A stretch of 64,000 nt of DNA, from positions 2,046,001 through 2,110,000 of the forward strand of contig NZ_AP027141.1 in NCBI RefSeq assembly GCF_027943945.1. Reading direction: 5' to 3'. Position 1 is the stretch's first letter; every line of letters begins with the position of its first letter. A program made the translations under genes and the position numbers. This document shows positions 34,860 through 43,172 of the stretch, piece by piece. The notes below the pieces were generated by a model that did not search any database, was not told the DNA's origin, and saw nothing but the letters and a program-made list of their open reading frames with translations. Origin of the DNA: Microbacterium terricola. Lineage in GTDB: Bacteria; Actinomycetota; Actinomycetes; Actinomycetales; Microbacteriaceae.

Positions 34860-37800
34860 CGGAAGTCCCGCGCACGGTGCTGCACCCCCACCCGCAGGTC
34901 TTCGAACCGGTCGGCCAGCACGTTGGTGACGCCCTCGGGTGAGCGCTCCAGCATCCCCCGCACGATCAGGGCGGGCGAATCGCGCACGACCCTGCGGTAC
35001 CTGTTCCACACCCCCACCGTGCAGATGACGTTGACCACGCCGTGCTCGTCCTCGAGGTTGAGGAACGTGACACCGGATGCTGTCGCCGGCCGCTGCCGGT
35101 GGGTCACGAGTCCGGCGACCTCGATGCGCCGCCCGGTCTCGTGCCGGCGCAGCTCGGTGGCGGTGAGCACCCCGCGGGCGTCGAGCCCCGACCGGTAGTG
35201 AGCCATCGGATGGTCGTCGGTCGAGATGCCCGTCGCCCACAGGTCGGCGGCGAGGATGTCGTAGCTGGTCTGGTCGGTGAACAGCGGCGGCTGCACGGAG
35301 ATGAGGGAGTCGGGCAGGAACTCGACCCGGTCCTGTGCGGCAGAGCCCGCGAGCCAGATCGCCTCACGCCGGCTGAGGCCCAGGCACTCGAACGCCCCGG
35401 CAGTGGCGAGCGCCTCGAGCTGCGCGGCGGTGACGCCGGTGCGACGCACCAGGTCGCGCAGGTCGCGGTAGGGGCCGCACGCGTCGCGCTCGGCGACGAT
35501 GCGGGTGGCGACGACCGCGCCGATGCCCTTCACTGCGGCGAGCCCGAGCCGCACCGCGAACGCCCCGTCACGGCGGTGCGCCGCCGACTCGTCGGGCGCG
35601 TCGATGTCGAAGGGCCCGACGGGCGGCTGGTCGCGGTGGGTGCAGGAGGTGAGGCCAGTGGGGGTGCGTTTCGTCTCGGTCGCTGCGCTCCCTCGCTCAA
35701 CGACCCGCGGGTCCGGGTGACCCTCGCGGCTCGTTGAGCGAGCGAAGCGAGACGAAACGTCGTCAGCCCCCTCCACGGGCTCGAGCAGGGCCTCGACGCC
35801 GGAGGCGTGCAGGTCGGGGCGGCGCACCTCCACGCCGTGCCGCCGCGCGTCGGCGGTCAGCGTCGCCGGCGAGTAGAACCCCATCGGCTGCGCGCGCAGC
35901 AGCCCGGCCAGGAACGCGCCCGGATAGTGCAGCTTGATCCACGAGCTGGCGTACACCAGCAGCCCGAACGACAGCGAGTGCGACTCCGCGAACCCGAAGT
36001 TCGCGAACGCCTGGATCTTGGCGTAGATGTCGTCGGCGTCCTGGCCGACGAGGCCGTTGCGCGCCATCCCCTCGTACAGCTTGTCGCGCAGCGATTCGAT
36101 GCGCTCCACCCCTCGCTTCGAGCCCATCGCCCGGCGCAGCAGGTCGGCGTCCTCGCCGCTGACCTCGCCGACGGCGACCGCCATCTGCATGAGCTGCTCC
36201 TGGAAGATCGGGATGCCGAGGGTGCGCGCGAGCACCGGCTCGAGCTTGGGGTGGGCGTAGGTGACCTCCTCGCGACCGAGCTTCCGCCGCACGTACGGAT
36301 GCACCGCGCCACCCTGGATCGGGCCGGGGCGGATCAGGGCGATTTCGATCACCAGGTCGTAGAACCGCCGCGGCTGCAGCCGCGGCAGCAGCCCCATCTG
36401 CGCGCGCGACTCGACCTGGAACACCCCGATCGAATCCGCCCGGCACAGCATGTCGTAGACGGCGGCCTCCTCCTTCGGGATGGTCGCGAGCTCCCAGTCC
36501 TCCCCCGTGGTCGCCCGGATCATGTCGAAGCAGTACTGCAGGGCCGCCAGCATCCCGAGTCCGAGCAGGTCGAACTTGACCAGGCCCATCCAGGCGGCGT
36601 CGTCCTTGTCCCACTGGATGACGGTGCGGTTCTCCATGCGGGCGTGTTCGATGGGCACCACCTCGCCGACGGGCCGGTCGGTGAGCACCATGCCGCCGGA
36701 GTGGATGCCGAGGTGCCGCGGCGCCTTCAGCAGCTCGCTCGCGTACTCGATCACCTGGTCGGGGATGTCGTGCTCCGCCCCGGTCTCGAGGTGCGCACCC
36801 CAGCCCTCCACCTGCTTCGACCAGGCGTCCTGCTGCCCCGGCGAGTGCCCGAGCGCCTTCGCCATGTCGCGCACCGCGTTCTTCGGCCGGTACTGGATGA
36901 CGTTGGCCACCTGCGCCGCCCGCTCGCGCCCGTAGGTCGCGTACACCCACTGGATCACCTCCTCGCGCCGGTCGGAGTCGAAGTCGACGTCGATGTCGGG
37001 CTCTTCGTCGCGCAGGCTGGAGAGGAACCGCTCGAACGGCAGGTCGTAGCCGATCGCGTCGACGGCGGTGATGTCGAGCAGGTAGCAGATGGCGCTGTTG
37101 GCGGCGGATCCCCTCCCCTGACACAGGATGCCGCGGCGCCGCGCCTCTTGGACGATCCCGTGCACGATGAGGAAGTACCCGGGGAAGTCCTTCATCTCGA
37201 TGACGCCGAGCTCCTTCTCGATGCGCTTCCGGTTGTCGTCGGTGAGGTCGGGGTACTTGCGCGGCACGGCCTCCCAGACCAGATGACGCAGCCAGGTCAT
37301 CGGGGTGTGCCCCTCCGGCACCTGCTGCTTCGGCAGCGCGGGCTTCGCGCGCCGCAGCGGGAAGGCGAGCTCGTCGGCGAGGGTCACGGTGCGGGCGACC
37401 GCGCCGGGGTATCGGGCGAAGCGCGCGGCCATCTCGGCCCCCGAGCGCAGGTGCGCGCCCGCGTGGGCGGGCAGCCAGCCGTCGAGCTCGTCGAGTCCGC
37501 GATGGGCGCGCACCGCCGCGACCGCTGCGGCCAGGGTGGCGCGCTCGGGCGCGGCGTAGTGCACGTTGTTGGTGGCCAGGAGGGGCAGACCGCGCTCGGC
37601 GGCGAGACCGGCGAGCACGTCGTTGTCGCGGCTGTCGAGCGGTCCGCCGTGGTCGATGAGCTCGACATGCACGGCGTCGCGGCCGAACAGGGCGACGAGC
37701 CGGTCGAGCTCGTCGGCGGCGGCATCTGGTCCTTCTGTGCGGAGCGCCTGGCGCACCGCGCCCTTGCGGCACCCGGTGAGCACGGCCCACTGCCCCTCGG

Positions 37801-38347
37801 CCTGCGCGGCGAGCTCGTCGAGGTCGTACACCGGCCGCCCCTTCTCTGCCCCGGCAAGCTGGGCGTGGGTGAGCGCGGCGGCGAGCCGGTGATAGCCCTC
37901 CTCGCCGCGCGCGAGGACGAGCAAGTGCGACCCCGTCGGGTCGGCCTCGCCGTTCTGCGGGCCGGGCAGCCCGAGCGACAGCTCGGCCCCGAACACCGTC
38001 TTCAGCTGCATCGCCTCGGCGGCCTCGGCGAACCGGACGATGCCGTAGAACCCGTCGTGGTCGGTGACCGCCAGGGCGTGCAGGCCGAGCCGCTCGGCCT
38101 CTTCGGCCAGGTCTTCGGGCGACGAGGCGCCGTCGAGGAACGAGAACGACGAGTGCGCGTGCAGCTCGGCGTAGGGCACCGCGTCGCCCGGACGCTCGAT
38201 GGTCGGCGGCGCGTACTTGCCGCGCTTGCGCGACCACGCGGGGCTGTCGCCGCCGTCGGCACCCGCGGGCGGACCGCCGGGGCGGCGGCGGTCGCTGAGC
38301 AGCGCCTCCATCTCCGACCACGGCACCCCCGGGTTGTGGAAGCCCAT
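34856..38347 (-). CDS. dnaE2: Error-prone DNA polymerase III alpha subunit DnaE2
   Basis: 1163 residues. An N-terminal PHP domain starts at AELHAHSSFSFLDGAS. The polymerase core has the catalytic aspartates in PDIDVDFDSDRREE, and the SH3/OB-type C-terminus ends with the nucleic-acid-binding LEDEHGVVNV block. DnaE2 is the polymerase of the SOS mutasome with ImuA' and ImuB. The linker at about residues 863-894 is encoded by a 93-bp palindromic repeat element (35667-35759) inserted in frame; the flanking family sequence resumes at AVRLGLAAVKGIG. The gene lies 165 bases after imuB, with more copies of the same repeat in between. Confidence 0.95.
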   Translation of the reverse strand: MGFHNPGVPWSEMEALLSDRRRPGGPPAGADGGDSPAWSRKRGKYAPPTIERPGDAVPYAELHAHSSFSFLDGASSPEDLAEEAERLGLHALAVTDHDGFYGIVRFAEAAEAMQLKTVFGAELSLGLPGPQNGEADPTGSHLLVLARGEEGYHRLAAALTHAQLAGAEKGRPVYDLDELAAQAEGQWAVLTGCRKGAVRQALRTEGPDAAADELDRLVALFGRDAVHVELIDHGGPLDSRDNDVLAGLAAERGLPLLATNNVHYAAPERATLAAAVAAVRAHRGLDELDGWLPAHAGAHLRSGAEMAARFARYPGAVARTVTLADELAFPLRRAKPALPKQQVPEGHTPMTWLRHLVWEAVPRKYPDLTDDNRKRIEKELGVIEMKDFPGYFLIVHGIVQEARRRGILCQGRGSAANSAICYLLDITAVDAIGYDLPFERFLSSLRDEEPDIDVDFDSDRREEVIQWVYATYGRERAAQVANVIQYRPKNAVRDMAKALGHSPGQQDAWSKQVEGWGAHLETGAEHDIPDQVIEYASELLKAPRHLGIHSGGMVLTDRPVGEVVPIEHARMENRTVIQWDKDDAAWMGLVKFDLLGLGMLAALQYCFDMIRATTGEDWELATIPKEEAAVYDMLCRADSIGVFQVESRAQMGLLPRLQPRRFYDLVIEIALIRPGPIQGGAVHPYVRRKLGREEVTYAHPKLEPVLARTLGIPIFQEQLMQMAVAVGEVSGEDADLLRRAMGSKRGVERIESLRDKLYEGMARNGLVGQDADDIYAKIQAFANFGFAESHSLSFGLLVYASSWIKLHYPGAFLAGLLRAQPMGFYSPATLTADARRHGVEVRRPDLHASGVEALLEPVEGADDVSSRFARSTSREGHPDPRVVERGSAATETKRTPTGLTSCTHRDQPPVGPFDIDAPDESAAHRRDGAFAVRLGLAAVKGIGAVVATRIVAERDACGPYRDLRDLVRRTGVTAAQLEALATAGAFECLGLSRREAIWLAGSAAQDRVEFLPDSLISVQPPLFTDQTSYDILAADLWATGISTDDHPMAHYRSGLDARGVLTATELRRHETGRRIEVAGLVTHRQRPATASGVTFLNLEDEHGVVNVICTVGVWNRYRRVVRDSPALIVRGMLERSPEGVTNVLADRFEDLRVGVQHRARDFR
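35667..35759. repeat. Palindromic repeat element inside dnaE2
   Basis: Two inverted arms: CGTTTCGTCTCGG...CTCGCTCAACGA (35667-35703) and TCGTTGAGCGAGCGAAGCGA...ACGAAACG (35731-35759), separated by about 27 bases. The same arm sequence occurs three times between imuB and dnaE2. Its 93 bp equal 31 codons, so the dnaE2 frame is kept. Confidence 0.9.
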
Positions 38348-38360
38348 CAGAGCCCCCGCC

Positions 38361-38457
38361 CGCGGGTCGTTGAGCGAGGGAGCGCAGCGACCGAGACGAA
38401 ACGCCCCGTCAGCTCACCTCGCGGCGTTTCGTCTCGCTGCGCGGTCTCAACGACCCG
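38361..38457. repeat. Palindromic repeat element between dnaE2 and imuB (copies 1 and 2)
   Basis: A forward arm (38361-38403, CGCGGGTCGTTGAGCG...GACGAAACG) and an inverted arm (38425-38457, CGTTTCGTCTCG...CAACGACCCG) form a hairpin-capable element of about 97 bp. Confidence 0.88.
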
Positions 38458-38465
38458 GTTCCCCC

Positions 38466-38508
38466 CGCGGGTCGTTGAGCGAGGGAGCGCAGCGACCGAG
38501 ACGAAACG
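38466..38508. repeat. Third, single arm of the same repeat element
   Basis: Appears identical in sequence and orientation to the arm at 38361-38403, including GAGGGAGCGCAGCGACCGAG. It ends four bases before the imuB stop codon. It could pair with either inverted arm nearby. Confidence 0.88.
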
Positions 38509-38512
38509 CCAC

Positions 38513-40069
38513 TCAGTCATAGCGGCCCTCCGCGGCCCACTCGCCGCGCTCGCATACGAGCAGCCAGGCCGCTCCGTCGGCGTCGACGACCTGGAACCGG
38601 TGCGCACGACGTGAGCGCACCGCATCCCACGCCCGCTCGATGACCGGCCACGGCCCCGCCCACGCCACGATCGCCCGCTGCCGGCCGCCCTCGTGCAGCA
38701 CCGCCGGCACCGCCGTGAGCGCGTCGCGGTCGCCCACCGCGACGGAGTCCCCCTCCGCATCGACCACCTCGACGGCGGCGGGCACCGGGAACACCGTCGC
38801 CGGCAGCGGATCGGGCAGGCTCCCCGGCCACGGTCGCGCGCGCTCCTTCGCCAGCACCGCCCGATCGCCCCACGGCACCAGCACCTGCCGCTCGGCCAGC
38901 CAGCGGCCGCCGCCGATCGCGGGGGTCACCACTCCGCGGTGCCCGAGCATCGCCTGCACCCGCGACAGCGCATGGTGCACCCGCTCGTCGGTGCCCGCGC
39001 CGAAGATCGCGGGGACGTGGTGGGATGCGGCATCCACCGCCTCCGGCGAGATGCGCGCCAGCGACACCCCGCTGCGCAGGATGCGGCGCTGCGCGTCTTC
39101 GGCGAGCTGCCACCGGACGCGGTCGACCACCGCCGCCGCGTCGAACGAGCCTGGATGCAGCCACACCCGCTCGCTGCGCTCGCCCTGGTCGCCGAGCAGC
39201 TCGACGCGCAGCTCGGTGCAGACCAGGTCGACCGCGCCGAGCCCCGCGATGAACTCCTCGGCCGCGATGCGCATGCCGAACGCCACCTGCTCGGCGAGCT
39301 CGAGCGGCGGCTCGAAGGCCACCTCGCGGTGCAGCTCGGGCGGCGGCACCCGCGGCTGCACCGGCTGCGAGTCGCGGCCTCCGGCCAGGGCGTGCAGCCG
39401 CATCCCCCGGTCGCCGAACCGCTCGCGCACCCGGTCTGGTTCCATCGCCGCGAACGCCCCGAGCGTCTGCACCCCGAGCCGGGCGAGCAGCTCCGGCTCG
39501 ACCCCGTCGCCGAGGAAGGTGACCGGCAGCGGCGCGAGGAACCCCGCGGCCCCGCCCGTCGGCACCACGCAGACCGGCTCGGCCGCACTCGTGCCCACCC
39601 GGGCGGCCTGCTCGGCCGTGAACGGACCGTCGGCGACCCCGGCGCGCACATCGGCCAGCTCGAGCTCGTACAGCACGGCCTGCAGCATCCGCGCCGCCTC
39701 GGCCTCGCCGCCGTAGAACCGGGCGGGCCCCCGCGCGCGCATGGCGCAGAGCCCCGGCCGCAGGATCTGCACCCCGGGCGCCCGGTCTTCGATGAGGGCC
39801 ACCACAGGCGCGAAGGCCCGCTGCTCCTGGGCGGGATCGGCCGGGGCGACGAGCAGCCCTGGGCACCGCGACTGCGCGTCGCGCCGCCGCTGCCCGCGGC
39901 GCACCCCCTCGGCGCGGGCAGCGGCGGAGCAGGCGACGACCGTGTTGTTCGCCATCACCGCGATCGGGCGGTCGGCCGACGGCGGGTCGGCGCCGTCGCG
40001 GGTGAGCGCCGTGACCGGCCAGTCGGGGAGCCACAGCACGAGGCTGCGCACCGGAGCGTCGGGGCGCAT
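38513..40069 (-). CDS. imuB: ImuB, catalytically inactive Y-family polymerase-like protein
   Basis: 518 residues with the Y-family polymerase fold. The opening SLVLWLPDWPV replaces the metal-binding Asp motif of active Y-family enzymes, and the usual Ser-Asp/Glu catalytic motif is replaced by LRPGLCAMRARG. It is therefore an ImuB-type protein rather than a working polymerase. ImuB bridges the beta clamp and DnaE2 in SOS mutagenesis. It starts one base after the imuA' stop and is followed by the repeat cluster and dnaE2. Confidence 0.92.
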   Translation of the reverse strand: MRPDAPVRSLVLWLPDWPVTALTRDGADPPSADRPIAVMANNTVVACSAAARAEGVRRGQRRRDAQSRCPGLLVAPADPAQEQRAFAPVVALIEDRAPGVQILRPGLCAMRARGPARFYGGEAEAARMLQAVLYELELADVRAGVADGPFTAEQAARVGTSAAEPVCVVPTGGAAGFLAPLPVTFLGDGVEPELLARLGVQTLGAFAAMEPDRVRERFGDRGMRLHALAGGRDSQPVQPRVPPPELHREVAFEPPLELAEQVAFGMRIAAEEFIAGLGAVDLVCTELRVELLGDQGERSERVWLHPGSFDAAAVVDRVRWQLAEDAQRRILRSGVSLARISPEAVDAASHHVPAIFGAGTDERVHHALSRVQAMLGHRGVVTPAIGGGRWLAERQVLVPWGDRAVLAKERARPWPGSLPDPLPATVFPVPAAVEVVDAEGDSVAVGDRDALTAVPAVLHEGGRQRAIVAWAGPWPVIERAWDAVRSRRAHRFQVVDADGAAWLLVCERGEWAAEGRYD

Positions 40070-40070
40070 G

Positions 40071-40841
40071 TCACCCCACCGCCCTGATCGGCATCGGCAG
40101 CGGCTCGACGCTCTCGCGCACGCCGGGGCGCAGCGCCACCGGCTGCCCCTCGGCGCCGGGCAGCAGCATCCGCTGCCGATGCGGGCTCGGCCAGCGGCGG
40201 CTGCGCGCCGTCACGGTGACCTCGCGCCCGGAGACGTAGCCGTGCCCGCGGCCGAGCCCCGCCCACCGCGGCTCGTCGAGCTCGAGGATCGCCTCGGCCT
40301 GCGGCCACGCCCCCTGCACGAGCAGCACGGCACCGCGATCGCGCAGGCGCGCGGCCATGCGCGACACCTCGCCGTCGGCGGCCCGGGTCGACGGGCGCAC
40401 CGCCACGACCGGAAGCACCTCGGCGACGGTCGAGGTGACCGCGAGCCAGCGCCCGCCCGGATCGGGGATCATCACCAGCCGGCTCAGGTCGATGCCGGCG
40501 CGCTCGGCCGCCTCTGCGCCGAGCTCGGGCATGCCGACGACCCCGCACCAGGTGCCGGTCTGCGACGGCGCGGCCAGCAGGGCGGTCAGCAGCGAGGTCG
40601 AGCGCGACAGCGAGTACGCCGCCCCCGGACGCAGTCCCCCGCCGGGCAGCAGCGAGGTGAAGGCCGGATGCACCGGCAGCACGGGCGCGTCGAGCGAACG
40701 CCCCTGCACCCGCTCGAGCTGGGCGCGCAGGCGTCGCACCTCGCCGGACACGTCGCGCGACGCATCCCGCCGCCCGTCACGCGGCGCGTCGCGCCCCACC
40801 TCCCGCGCGGCGTTCGCCTGGTCGTGCACGATCGCCCTCAT
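40071..40841 (-). CDS. imuA': ImuA'-like protein of the SOS mutasome
   Basis: 256 residues from the ATG at 40841; the frame is open further back but runs through the LexA box and promoter. The protein resembles the degenerate RecA-like fold of ImuA': PAFTSLLPGGGLRPGAAYSL corresponds to the family start, and SLLTALLAAPSQTGTWCGVVG follows, without a true Walker A. Its position first in an imuA'-imuB-dnaE2 operon supports the name. A perfect LexA box overlaps its promoter. Confidence 0.88.
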   Translation of the reverse strand: MRAIVHDQANAAREVGRDAPRDGRRDASRDVSGEVRRLRAQLERVQGRSLDAPVLPVHPAFTSLLPGGGLRPGAAYSLSRSTSLLTALLAAPSQTGTWCGVVGMPELGAEAAERAGIDLSRLVMIPDPGGRWLAVTSTVAEVLPVVAVRPSTRAADGEVSRMAARLRDRGAVLLVQGAWPQAEAILELDEPRWAGLGRGHGYVSGREVTVTARSRRWPSPHRQRMLLPGAEGQPVALRPGVRESVEPLPMPIRAVG

Positions 40842-40851
40842 CTCGACAGAA

Positions 40852-40867
40852 TAGAACAGATGTTCTA
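40852..40867 (-). promoter_or_regulatory. LexA (SOS) box upstream of imuA'-imuB-dnaE2
   Basis: TAGAACAGATGTTCTA is a perfect 16-bp palindrome around the core GAAC-N4-GTTC, the actinobacterial and Bacillus-type LexA site. It lies 11 bases upstream of the imuA' start, so bound LexA would block transcription initiation. This predicts DNA-damage induction of the operon. Confidence 0.92.
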
Positions 40868-40929
40868 GATCTTCTACATCGAGACTCGAAGATATCGCCA
40901 GCCTCCGACATGCGCGTCCGGCGGCTTCG

Positions 40930-41023
40930 GGACACAACTGCGAGGGATATTACGCGACACCCCGCGGACGGATGCTGTCGCCCGGCGCGTCGGCGAGAAC
41001 CTCCCGCCGTTGTGCTCGGCGCA
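40930..41023. repeat. Dispersed ~95-bp repeat, copy A (overlaps eamA 3' end)
   Basis: Begins GGACACAACTGCGAG, contains the shared block CGCGGACGGATGCTGTCGCC and ends near CTCGGCGCAC. It matches copy B at 42466-42560 along its length with scattered mismatches. It encodes the last ~25 residues of the EamA-type transporter. Confidence 0.88.
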
Positions 41024-41894
41024 CCCCGGGCGACCGCCTCCCGGGCGCCACTCCCACGAGCACGCCCACCACCACGAGCCCCACCCCGACCGCCTGCGGC
41101 AGCCCGAAAGGCTCCCCCGCCACGAGCACCCCGAGCACGACGCCGGTGAGGGGATTCAGCAGCCCGATCACTCCGACGACGCCGGGCGACAGCATCCGGA
41201 GTCCGGTGAACCAGGCCACGTACGCAAGCGCCGTCGCCACGACCGTGACGTACGCGAACCCCAGCGCCGAGGTCGCCGTGAGCTCCGGCGGGGCGCCCTC
41301 GACGAGCAGCGCGACCGGCACGAGCACGAGCGACCCCGCGATCAGCTGCCACGCGGTCATCGGCAGCGCGGGCACATCTGCGCCCCAGCGCACGGTCAGC
41401 ACGAACCCGAGCGACGAGGCCACCATCGCCCCGAGCGAGGCAGCGACGCCCCACGGGTCGGCCGGCGCGGACCCGATGCCGAACATCACCACGACTCCGA
41501 GCACTCCGATCAGCGCGCCGGTCACGGTCGCCGCCCGCGGACGCCGGCGTAGCACGAGCCAGGCGAACAGCAGCATGCACAGCGCCGAGGTCGACATCAG
41601 CGTCGCGGCCAGGCTCGACGGCAGCCGCTGGCCGGCGATGTAGACCAGCACGAAGAAGCCGCCGACGTTGAGCACGCCGAGCACGAGCGAGCGCCACCAC
41701 CACGACCCGCGCGGCAGCCGGCGCGCCAGCAGCAGCACGATGAGCCCGGCCGGCAGCGCCCGCAGCACCCCGCCCCACAGCGGCGCGTCGGGCGGCAGCA
41801 GCTGCCGCGTGACGACGTAGGTGCTCCCCCACGCGATGGGGGCGATCGCGGTGACGGCGATCCAGCGCAGTCTGTTATCTTCCACGGAAGACAC
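40950..41894 (-). CDS. EamA/DMT-family transporter, MarR-controlled
   Basis: 314 residues from a GTG at 41894 with GGAAGG upstream. Ten hydrophobic helices with two EamA repeats; the first begins WIAVTAIAPIAWGSTYVVTR and the second around TATSALGFAYVTVVATALAY. Members export metabolites or drugs; the substrate is unknown. It diverges from a MarR regulator 30 bases away. A double palindromic operator covers its start codon and ribosome binding site. The last ~25 residues (from RSPGVRRAQR) are encoded by dispersed repeat A and are unlikely to be ancestral. Confidence 0.9.
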   Translation of the reverse strand: MSSVEDNRLRWIAVTAIAPIAWGSTYVVTRQLLPPDAPLWGGVLRALPAGLIVLLLARRLPRGSWWWRSLVLGVLNVGGFFVLVYIAGQRLPSSLAATLMSTSALCMLLFAWLVLRRRPRAATVTGALIGVLGVVVMFGIGSAPADPWGVAASLGAMVASSLGFVLTVRWGADVPALPMTAWQLIAGSLVLVPVALLVEGAPPELTATSALGFAYVTVVATALAYVAWFTGLRMLSPGVVGVIGLLNPLTGVVLGVLVAGEPFGLPQAVGVGLVVVGVLVGVAPGRRSPGVRRAQRREVLADAPGDSIRPRGVA

Positions 41895-41915
41895 TTTACC
41901 TTCCCTGGAAGATAT
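41876..41915. promoter_or_regulatory. Double palindromic operator between eamA-type and marR genes
   Basis: Two nested palindromes, TCTTCC-AC-GGAAGA (41879-41891) and TTCC-CT-GGAA (41901-41910), lie within a larger symmetry running from TATCTTCC to GGAAGATA. This is typical of a MarR dimer-pair site. It covers the exporter start codon (41892-41894) and ends about ten bases before the marR ATG, so one site would repress both genes. Confidence 0.82.
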
Positions 41916-41924
41916 AGTGAAGGC

Positions 41925-42440
41925 ATGGATGCTGCCGCCTCCCCCGATCGCATCGCCCGGATCCAGGCCGCCTGGGCGCACGAGCGCCCCGACCTGGACC
42001 CGTCACCTCAGGGCGTGATCGGCCGCCTGCACCGCGTCGCCCTCGAGCTCACCGCGCGCCTGACCCCGGTCTACGCGCAGTTCGGGCTGAGCGAGGGCGA
42101 GTTCGACGTGCTGGCGACGCTGCGGCGCGCGGGCGCCCCCTACGAGCGGCCGGCCGGCGAGCTCGCCGAGCACACGCTGGTCACCACCGGCGGGCTCACG
42201 AAGCGAGTGGACCGGCTGGCGGCGCGCGGACTGGTCGAGCGCCGGCAGGAGGCGTCGGACGGACGCCGCCGGCTCGTGCGGCTGACCCCCGCCGGCGTCG
42301 CGCTGATCGACGAGGCCTTCACCGCGCACCTCGACAACGAGCACCGACTGCTGGCCGAGCTCGGCGCGGCCGACACCGCCGCCCTCGAGCCGATCCTGAC
42401 CCGCTGGCTCGCCCTGCTCGACGCCGGCCTGTCCGACTGA
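41925..42440 (+). CDS. MarR-family transcriptional regulator
   Basis: 171 residues. The winged helix-turn-helix is clear: LSEGEFDVLATLRRAG, then LAEHTLVTTGGLTKRVDRLAARGLVERR and the wing DGRRRLVRLTPAG. It is divergent from the EamA exporter with a shared operator, so the likely arrangement is ligand-relieved repression of export and autoregulation. The N-terminal 25 residues are variable. Confidence 0.92.
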   Translation: MDAAASPDRIARIQAAWAHERPDLDPSPQGVIGRLHRVALELTARLTPVYAQFGLSEGEFDVLATLRRAGAPYERPAGELAEHTLVTTGGLTKRVDRLAARGLVERRQEASDGRRRLVRLTPAGVALIDEAFTAHLDNEHRLLAELGAADTAALEPILTRWLALLDAGLSD

Positions 42441-42465
42441 GGCGACCCGCGCGACCGCCGGCATC

Positions 42466-42560
42466 GGACACAACTGCGAGAGACTTCTCGGGACACGCCG
42501 CGGACGGATGCTGTCGCCCCGCGCGTCGGCGAGGATCTCTCGCTGTTCTGCCCGGCGCGG
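42466..42560. repeat. Dispersed ~95-bp repeat, copy B
   Basis: Same element as copy A at 40930-41023 and in the same orientation. Within this copy AACTGCGAGAGA near the left end pairs with TCTCTCGCTGTT near the right end (one mismatch), so the element can fold as a hairpin. It lies between the marR stop and the HNH gene stop. Confidence 0.88.
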
Positions 42561-42570
42561 AGCCCGAGAC

Positions 42571-43068
42571 CTAGGCCGCGAGCTCCAGGTAGCGCTCCCA
42601 GGCGGGCTCGGCGCGTTCGGTGCCGCGCACCGTCCACTGCACGCCGTGCGGAGGGCGCGGGATCAGGTGCAGCTCCCACCCCATCTCCTGCGGCGTGCGG
42701 TCGCCCTTGACGTTGTTGCAGCGCAGGCAGCACGCGACGAGGTTCTCCCACGTGTCCGCGCCTCCGCGCGAGCGGGGCAGGATGTGGTCGATCGTCGACG
42801 CCGTCTTGCCGCAGTACCCGCACCGGTGCGCATCGCGGCGCAGCACCCCGCGGCGGGTCACCGGCACGTGCCGCCCACCGGGGATGCGCACGTAGCGCGT
42901 CAGCAGGATCACGGCGGGGCGTTCATACGCCGCCGACGCGCCCCACACGGGTCTTCCGTCGATGTGCTCGACGACGGTCGCCTTCTCGTTCATCACGAGC
43001 ACGAGCGCCCGCTTGAACGACACGACGGCCAGCGGCTCGTACCCTGCATTGAGCACCAGTGTGCGCAT
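42571..43068 (-). CDS. HNH endonuclease family protein
   Basis: 165 residues. A conserved N-terminal region (MRTLVLNAGYEPLAVVSFKR) precedes the HNH core: CGYCGKTASTIDHILPRSRGG, then NLVACCLRCNNVKGDRTP, with two Cys pairs for zinc and the catalytic His. This compact HNH family is a chromosomal actinobacterial gene of unknown role. No intron or phage context was seen. A strong hairpin terminator lies 76 bases upstream of its start on the same strand. Confidence 0.92.
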   Translation of the reverse strand: MRTLVLNAGYEPLAVVSFKRALVLVMNEKATVVEHIDGRPVWGASAAYERPAVILLTRYVRIPGGRHVPVTRRGVLRRDAHRCGYCGKTASTIDHILPRSRGGADTWENLVACCLRCNNVKGDRTPQEMGWELHLIPRPPHGVQWTVRGTERAEPAWERYLELAA

Positions 43069-43143
43069 CTCTCATCCTCTCGAATGGCCGGGACGGCTTC
43101 TCGGTATTCGAATCGCGACGGGATCAAGCTGCGCAGGGGTACG

Positions 43144-43172
43144 AAAAAGGCGCTGTCTTCACAGACAGCGCC
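43144..43172 (-). terminator. Rho-independent terminator between M23 peptidase and HNH genes
   Basis: On the minus strand, GGCGCTGTC pairs perfectly with GACAGCGCC across a six-base loop (43149-43172) and is followed by TTTTT (43148-43144). It probably ends the M23 peptidase transcript, but could act as an attenuator for the HNH gene because a possible leader peptide overlaps it. Confidence 0.88.

Noticed and set aside
33960..35240. Upstream extension of the amidase-domain protein frame to 836 codons
   Set aside because: The extension overlaps the SnoaL-like gene and has no coding signal; the GTG at 33959 sits directly before the basic N-terminus and membrane helix.
34923..38614. Very long frames on the plus strand and in another minus frame across dnaE2
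   Set aside because: Antisense and frame-shifted shadows in very GC-rich DNA; DnaE2 has all catalytic motifs in its own frame.
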